Part shown: piece after piece, positions 59,760-64,000 of the stretch
Numbering within the stretch: the stretch's first letter is position 1
How the letters are laid out: each line of letters begins with the position of its first letter
NCBI RefSeq assembly: GCF_013449725.1
Contig: NZ_JACCFF010000001.1
Coordinates: forward strand, 310,001 to 374,000
Source of the DNA: Mycobacteroides sp. LB1
Lineage (GTDB): Bacteria > Actinomycetota > Actinomycetes > Mycobacteriales > Mycobacteriaceae
Reading direction: 5' to 3'
DNA: 64,000 nt
Notes under the pieces: model-generated
The model's input: the letters and a program-made list of their open reading frames with translations, nothing else
Told to the model about the DNA's origin: nothing
The model's database searches: none
Translations under genes and position numbers: made by a program

Positions 59760-60989
59760 CTACTGGAAGAGTCTAATCGGGTTGACGATGTCAGCGGTGA
59801 TGGTCAGCAGCATGTAGCCGACAACCACCACCAGGACGAGGTACGTCGCCGGCATCAACTTCATGTAGTTAACGGGCGCGCCCACCGCCATCCCGCGCGC
59901 GGACCGGATCATGTTGCGGATCTTCTCGTAAGTGGCCACCGCGATATGTCCACCGTCAAATGGCAGCAACGGCAGCAGATTGATAGCGCCGAGCGCAAAG
60001 TTGAGCTGCGCCAACAGTATCCAGAACATGATCCACATGTCGTGCTCTACCGTCTCGCCGCCCATGCGGCTCGCACCGATGACGCTCATCGGGGTGTCCA
60101 TCGCTCGTTCGCTGCCGGTGATCGAATCCCACAGCGCGCCTACCTTGGTGGGGATCTTCCCGATGGCCTTGACGGTTTCGACGGAGACGGTTCCGATGAG
60201 GTTCCCGGTGGCGGGAATCGCCGTCACCGGGTTGTAGTGAATCTGCGGCACATAGGTTCCCAGGGTGGCGCCGACTGCGCCCACCGCGATGAGCTTGCCG
60301 GCCTTCTCGTCCCAGCGTTGTGTCTCGGCCACGGTCACAATGAGCGATTGCTGCTTGCCATCGCGCACGATCTCGAACACCTGAGGACCGCGCAACCCTC
60401 GAATAGCGGTGACCAAATCGCTCGACGTGCTGACCTGCTTGCCACCGGCGGTGAGCACCTGGTCGCCGGCCCGCAGCCCCCCGGCCGCCGCAGGTCCTTC
60501 GCCCGTGCACGGAGCCATGTCCTTAGGATCCGCACCCTTTTGCGGTGCCACACAACTGGTTTGAGCGATCTCGGGGTGAGTGGGCGCATTGTTGTCGGGT
60601 AGACCCCACGTCAACACCACGACGTAGAACACCACGATGCCGATGAGAAAGTTCATGGCCGGCCCGGCGACGAGCACCGCCACCCGCTTCCAGACCTTCT
60701 GCTTGTACATCGCACGGTCGGCTTCCTCCGGGGTGAGCTCCTCCACCGAGGTCATACCCGCGATATCGCAGAATCCGCCCAGCGGGACGGCCTTCAGGCC
60801 GTACTCAATAACGTCTCCTCCGGGTGCAGGACGTTTGGTGGACCACAGCGTCGGCCCGAAGCCGACGAAGTAGCGACGCACCTTCATACCGGTGGCACGC
60901 GCCACCCACATGTGCCCACACTCGTGCAGCGCCACCGATACCAAGATCGACAGCGCAAACAACGCAATACCTATCGCGTACGCACCCAT
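59760..60989 (-). CDS. rip1: Site-2 intramembrane metalloprotease Rip1
   Basis: A 409-residue polytopic S2P protease. The zinc motif HEXXH is LHECGH at about residues 21-26 in the first helix, and the third ligand Asp is in LLPFDGGH near the C-terminus. A PDZ domain lies about 170-240 ([26 protein letters not shown]). Rip1 (Rv2869c) cleaves anti-sigma factors including RskA, RslA and RsmA in M. tuberculosis, so it can link to sigK-rskA in this same window, though they are 32 kb apart. Situated between ispG and dxr. Confidence 0.94.
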   Translation of the reverse strand: MGAYAIGIALFALSILVSVALHECGHMWVARATGMKVRRYFVGFGPTLWSTKRPAPGGDVIEYGLKAVPLGGFCDIAGMTSVEELTPEEADRAMYKQKVWKRVAVLVAGPAMNFLIGIVVFYVVVLTWGLPDNNAPTHPEIAQTSCVAPQKGADPKDMAPCTGEGPAAAGGLRAGDQVLTAGGKQVSTSSDLVTAIRGLRGPQVFEIVRDGKQQSLIVTVAETQRWDEKAGKLIAVGAVGATLGTYVPQIHYNPVTAIPATGNLIGTVSVETVKAIGKIPTKVGALWDSITGSERAMDTPMSVIGASRMGGETVEHDMWIMFWILLAQLNFALGAINLLPLLPFDGGHIAVATYEKIRNMIRSARGMAVGAPVNYMKLMPATYLVLVVVVGYMLLTITADIVNPIRLFQ

Positions 60990-61020
60990 CAGGCCAAATC
61001 ATCCTCTTCACGCAGGCGGC

Positions 61021-62184
61021 TCATCGATTTTCCTCCGCCAAGATCAGTTGCGCAGCCAGCTGGTCAGCCCAGTGCTGCGCGTCAAGTACATCCTCAACGG
61101 TAGCCGGTTCCGCGACCCACTGGCCTGCGGCGTCGAGCACATCGGCAATTGTTCGCACGATGGACCTGAATCCGATACGTCCGGCCAGGAAGGCGGCGGC
61201 CGCGGTTTCATTGGCGGCGTTGTAGACGGCGGTCATGCATCCCCCCGCTTCACCGGCGCTCCGAGCGAGGTCGACGGCGGGAAACACCTGCGCATCCAGT
61301 GGCTCGAACTGCCAGGTAGAAGCGGTGCCGAAATCGCAGGCGGCGGCCGCTCCGGGCACCCGCTCCGGCCATCCCAGGGCCAAGGCGATGGGCAGTTTCA
61401 TATCGGGCGGGCTGGCCTGCGCCAGCGTCGACCCATCGGTGAACGTCACCATCGAGTGCACGATCGACTGCGGGTGCACGACGACACCGATCTGGCGGTA
61501 GGGCACTCCGAACAGCAGGTGCGTCTCGATGAGTTCGAGCCCCTTGTTGACTAGCGAGGCCGAGTTGAGGGTGTTCATCGGCCCCATCGACCAGGTGGGA
61601 TGCGCTCCCGCCTGCTCGGGGGTGACGTCCTCGAGCTGTTCGGCGGTCCAGCCCCGGAACGGCCCGCCGGATGCGGTGAGGATCAGCTGAGCAACCTCGC
61701 CATGGGTTCCACCGCGCAGGCATTGCGCGAGCGCGGAATGTTCGGAGTCGACGGGCACTATCTGTCCCGGGGATGCGGCCTTGGTGACGAGCGGTCCCCC
61801 GGCAACCAGGGACTCCTTGTTGGCGAGGGCCAGCCGCGCCCCCGTCTTCAGTGCGGCCAGGGTGGGACGTAGTCCGAGAGCGCCGACGAGTGCGTTGAGC
61901 ACCACATCGGCCTCGGTGTTCTCCACCAGCTCGGTGACGGCGTCGGGCCCGCTCAGCACGGGTACGTCGAGCTGTGCGGCGGCCGCTGGATCTGCCACCG
62001 CGACGTTGGTGACCCCCGTGGCGTTGATCTGCTTGCGCAGCAGGTCGATGTTGCCGCCGCCTGCGGCCAGGCCGACGACCTCGAATCGATCGGGGTTGGC
62101 GGCGATGACCTCAAGCGCCTGGGTACCGATGGACCCGGTGCTGCCCAAGAGCAAGACCCGACAGACCTCTGAACCAAGTGTCAC
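61021..62184 (-). CDS. dxr: 1-deoxy-D-xylulose 5-phosphate reductoisomerase
   Basis: A 387-residue Dxr, the MEP-pathway enzyme that converts DXP to MEP with NADPH; the target of fosmidomycin. NADPH loop [16 protein letters not shown] at residues 12-27. [15 protein letters not shown] and [14 protein letters not shown] carry the metal and substrate residues; [31 protein letters not shown] and the [11 protein letters not shown] segment follow. I start at GTG 62184; the longer frame back to 62406 has no family similarity and would cross into the DUF4097 gene. It is 31 bases upstream of rip1. Confidence 0.95.
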   Translation of the reverse strand: MTLGSEVCRVLLLGSTGSIGTQALEVIAANPDRFEVVGLAAGGGNIDLLRKQINATGVTNVAVADPAAAAQLDVPVLSGPDAVTELVENTEADVVLNALVGALGLRPTLAALKTGARLALANKESLVAGGPLVTKAASPGQIVPVDSEHSALAQCLRGGTHGEVAQLILTASGGPFRGWTAEQLEDVTPEQAGAHPTWSMGPMNTLNSASLVNKGLELIETHLLFGVPYRQIGVVVHPQSIVHSMVTFTDGSTLAQASPPDMKLPIALALGWPERVPGAAAACDFGTASTWQFEPLDAQVFPAVDLARSAGEAGGCMTAVYNAANETAAAAFLAGRIGFRSIVRTIADVLDAAGQWVAEPATVEDVLDAQHWADQLAAQLILAEENR

Positions 62185-62215
62185 CCACGTATTGTGCCCC
62201 CAGTACGGGCCCGCT

Positions 62216-62959
62216 CTAGCTCGTGAGCACCACGGGACGGTGCAGCTCCACATCACCGGAGGCCGAACGCACCTGGACGAGGAACCTCTCGTCCCCTTGT
62301 AGCGGTCCGTCCACGGAATCCAGCGAGTTGGTGACGACGCCGTTGGCGGTGTCGATCGCCAGTTTTGCAGCGGTGCCCGCCGGGATGCCGACGGATGTGT
62401 TCCCACTGGCCGTGTCGAAGATCAGTCCGCCGACGATCGCGGACCCGATGGTCACCGAGCCCGAGGATGAGGCCGCTTTGATATTCCCGCGCAGTTGCTT
62501 GATGGCGAGGTCTCCCCGAGCCGTCTGAAAGCCGATATCGCCGGTGAGCTCCCTGATCGATACGCCGCCCGAGGCGGAATCGATCTTGGCGTCCCCGGTG
62601 ATCGTGTCGATCAGCAGATCACCGCTTGCCGATTGCAGTCGCACGTCTCCGAAGGCACCGTCGGCGCGCACTTCCGCCGAGGCCACCGAGATATCCAGGA
62701 CCGACTGGGTGGGCAGTTCAATGATGATGTCCACGGTGCCGGTGCGGAAGGTCAGGCCCGGTGACGACTCCACCGAGAGCAGGCCCTTTCCGAAGGTGAC
62801 CCGGGTGCGCTCGGCGGTCTTGATGTCCAGCGCCTTGGATACGTCTCGTGGCCTGACGTCGACGGTGGTGTTCGCACGGTCACTCGCAATGATCTGCAGC
62901 GTGCCGCGCGCCAGTGCGACCTTGGCAGCGACGGGGTTGAGGGTTTCGAACTTGGACAT
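62216..62959 (-). CDS. DUF4097 beta-helix protein
   Basis: A 247-residue protein with a repetitive beta pattern of the DUF4097 (adhesin-like) family. The recurring blocks are [47 protein letters not shown], then SASGDVEL near the end, consistent with a right-handed beta-helix. No signal peptide is visible, so it is likely cytosolic or associates otherwise. It follows the ribbon-helix-helix gene 19 bases downstream, which suggests that both are in one transcript under its operator. The function is unknown; similar pairs occur in other actinobacteria. Confidence 0.78.
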   Translation of the reverse strand: MSKFETLNPVAAKVALARGTLQIIASDRANTTVDVRPRDVSKALDIKTAERTRVTFGKGLLSVESSPGLTFRTGTVDIIIELPTQSVLDISVASAEVRADGAFGDVRLQSASGDLLIDTITGDAKIDSASGGVSIRELTGDIGFQTARGDLAIKQLRGNIKAASSSGSVTIGSAIVGGLIFDTASGNTSVGIPAGTAAKLAIDTANGVVTNSLDSVDGPLQGDERFLVQVRSASGDVELHRPVVLTS

Positions 62960-62978
62960 AGCGATATTCCTTTCTTTG

Positions 62979-63449
62979 TTAGCGGACCCAGCCGCTTATG
63001 GTGTTACCTGAACTGAATGTTGTTGAGCTATAGGGTTTTTTGATCGCAGCGGCCGCCGCACGCACCAGCCAGGCGTTGAGCGAGATCCCCTCGTTGCCGG
63101 CGGCGGCCTCGACGATGGCCCGCAGGCTTTCCGGTAGTCGCAGGGTCACCCGCCAGGTGCCGGCGCTGTCGTCGATCGCGAAGGCCGGTTCGGCTTGCTG
63201 CTGAGTGGCCGGCCGGTTCACCACAAACTGCGGTTCGCGGCCGCGCAACCGCACGTCTACCGAGGTGGGCGCCAGCTCGCGGGTGATCTCCTCGGTGGCC
63301 GCCGAGAGCGCGTCCAGTAGCGCGAGCCGAATGGCGGAGTCGAGCGGCGCGGTCAGTCGATCGGCGAGCTCCTCGGCCTCCGACCCCCCGGCTTTCGCGG
63401 CGATGGCGAGGTCGTGACGCACCGAGTCGACGTACGGTTGCAAGTCCAT
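62979..63449 (-). CDS. Ribbon-helix-helix (HicB/Arc-like) regulator
   Basis: A 156-residue protein. The C-terminal part (TWRVTLRLPESLRAIVEAAAGNEGISLNAWLVRAAAAAI, residues about 105-145) is a ribbon-helix-helix DNA-binding motif, with the beta-strand TWRVTLRLP and helix NAWLVRAA. The N-terminal half is helical (MDLQPYVDSVRHDLAIAAKAGG). I start at ATG 63449, since the longer frame to 63491 lies inside a likely operator. It lies directly downstream of a perfect 10-base inverted repeat, and probably represses itself and the DUF4097 gene. A toxin-antitoxin pairing is possible, but no toxin is seen. Confidence 0.82.
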   Translation of the reverse strand: MDLQPYVDSVRHDLAIAAKAGGSEAEELADRLTAPLDSAIRLALLDALSAATEEITRELAPTSVDVRLRGREPQFVVNRPATQQQAEPAFAIDDSAGTWRVTLRLPESLRAIVEAAAGNEGISLNAWLVRAAAAAIKKPYSSTTFSSGNTISGWVR

Positions 63450-63457
63450 GACGTCAT

Positions 63458-63480
63458 GGTGACACCATTTTGGTGTCACC
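63458..63480 (-). promoter_or_regulatory. Autoregulatory-type operator: perfect 10-base inverted repeat
   Basis: Arms GGTGACACCA (63458-63467) and TGGTGTCACC (63471-63480) are exact reverse complements around TTT. Just outside, GTCATGGTGAC occurs twice in direct orientation (63453-63463 and 63487-63497). The cluster starts 9 bases upstream of the ribbon-helix-helix start, the usual place for self-repression. Confidence 0.72.
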
Positions 63481-63612
63481 GCAAGTGTCATGGTGACGAC
63501 CAGGTATTGGCCGAATATCTACTACCGGTTCCGTAGACTCACCCGACGACATGGCAGACTGACCACCGAAGACGGTCAAGAGTTCGGATCGAGATTCTGA
63601 GGAGGGCTGGCG

Positions 63613-63873
63613 GTGGCCACGACTGAGGTTGTCAAGCACGACGGAGTCGATGTCGAGGACGTGCCGTCCGCAGCGTTCGGGCGCGGGCTCTCCGGCCAGA
63701 ACCCCCGCGTCTTCCACATCCTTGGCATTGCCATTGCGGGCTTCTTGCTGCTGATGCTCAAGGGCAATCACGTCGGCAAGGTCGAGGACATCTTCCTCAT
63801 CGGGTTCGCCGCCATCGTGCTGGCGTTCACCGTGAACGATTACTTGGGCCGTCGCTCGGGCCGCATCCGCTAG
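63613..63873 (+). CDS. DUF2631 small membrane protein (Rv2876-like)
   Basis: An 86-residue protein. A cytosolic N-terminus (ATTEVVKHDGVDVEDVPSAAFGRGLSGQNPRVFH) precedes two membrane helices (ILGIAIAGFLLLMLKG and IFLIGFAAIVLAFTV), then NDYLGRRSGRIR. It fits DUF2631 and Rv2876. The start is GTG 63613 with GGAGGG 8 bases upstream. Function unknown. It is divergent from the ribbon-helix-helix gene, with the operator between them, so that regulator could affect it as well. Its stop is directly next to the rlmN stop. Confidence 0.8.
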   Translation: MATTEVVKHDGVDVEDVPSAAFGRGLSGQNPRVFHILGIAIAGFLLLMLKGNHVGKVEDIFLIGFAAIVLAFTVNDYLGRRSGRIR

Positions 63874-64000
63874 CTAGCGCTCGGAAGCCGCCAACTGGCC
63901 GCATGCGGCGGCAATCTCCCGACCGCGGGTGTCACGCACCGTGCAGGAGACCCCCTGCTCACGGACGCGTCGTACAAATTCGCGCTCGACCGGTTTCGGG
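63874..64000 (-). CDS. rlmN: 23S rRNA/tRNA A2503 methyltransferase RlmN (3' end only)
   Basis: Only the last 42 codons lie in the window; the rest is beyond the right edge. The visible C-terminus reads [20 protein letters not shown] and matches the end of mycobacterial RlmN (Rv2880c), a radical-SAM enzyme that methylates C2 of A2503 in 23S rRNA. The cysteine in AAACGQ is the methyl-carrying catalytic Cys of this family. It converges on the DUF2631 gene with abutting stop codons. Confidence 0.82.
   Translation of the reverse strand, partial: PKPVEREFVRRVREQGVSCTVRDTRGREIAAACGQLAASER

Overview
The window is high-GC actinobacterial DNA, almost certainly from the Mycobacteroides abscessus-chelonae group of rapidly growing mycobacteria. 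The evidence is an MmpS/MmpL pair, a GAP-PapA-Pks lipid locus, a mycolate-type methyltransferase, a 13E12-type DUF222/HNH gene, PBP-lipo and Rip1, and long synteny with M. tuberculosis Rv2831 to Rv2880c (compared from memory).

Region by region: (1) 1-17 kb holds the 3' end of echA16, an MbtK-like acyltransferase behind a probable IdeR iron box, and the translation operon rimP-nusA-ylxR-infB-rbfA-nrnA-dinF. That operon is split between nusA and ylxR by a nitric-oxide cassette (NsrR-type regulator, flavohaemoglobin, small membrane protein) with a striking perfect inverted repeat at its start. Next come a lipoprotein/ferritin-like pair, proS, efpA and cysG. (2) 18.2-43.7 kb is an accessory block lying between cysG and cobB, which are neighbours in M. 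tuberculosis. It holds an ECF transporter, the complete sigK locus (FAD oxidase, DUF1365, UfaA1-like methyltransferase, DUF1295, sigK, rskA), a divergent mycolate-type methyltransferase plus SOUL haem-binding protein, tspO, and a putative glycolipid locus (GAP, PapA, a 2098-residue KS-AT-DH-ER-KR-ACP synthase, MmpS, MmpL, TetR). A DUF222/HNH gene marks the right edge. (3) 43.8-64 kb returns to the conserved backbone: cobB-cobO-chlD-GNAT-mqo, hydrolases, cobQ-map, an L,D-transpeptidase, PBP-lipo, a GNAT protein, ispG-rip1-dxr, a DUF4097/ribbon-helix-helix pair, the Rv2876 homologue and the 3' end of rlmN.

The most interesting reading is of the 21-28 kb region. Two divergent promoter-like elements there share the form (CCATCC or CAATCC)-N15-CCGAAT. 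They match the SigK consensus as I recall it and lie between the sigK operon and the methyltransferase-SOUL pair. This suggests one SigK/RskA-controlled lipid-modification and tetrapyrrole module. A second candidate is the pks-mmpS intergenic region, about 1 kb long, with a PhoP-box-like direct repeat and a 16-base palindrome in front of mmpS. I see no tRNA, rRNA, CRISPR array or complete insertion sequence.
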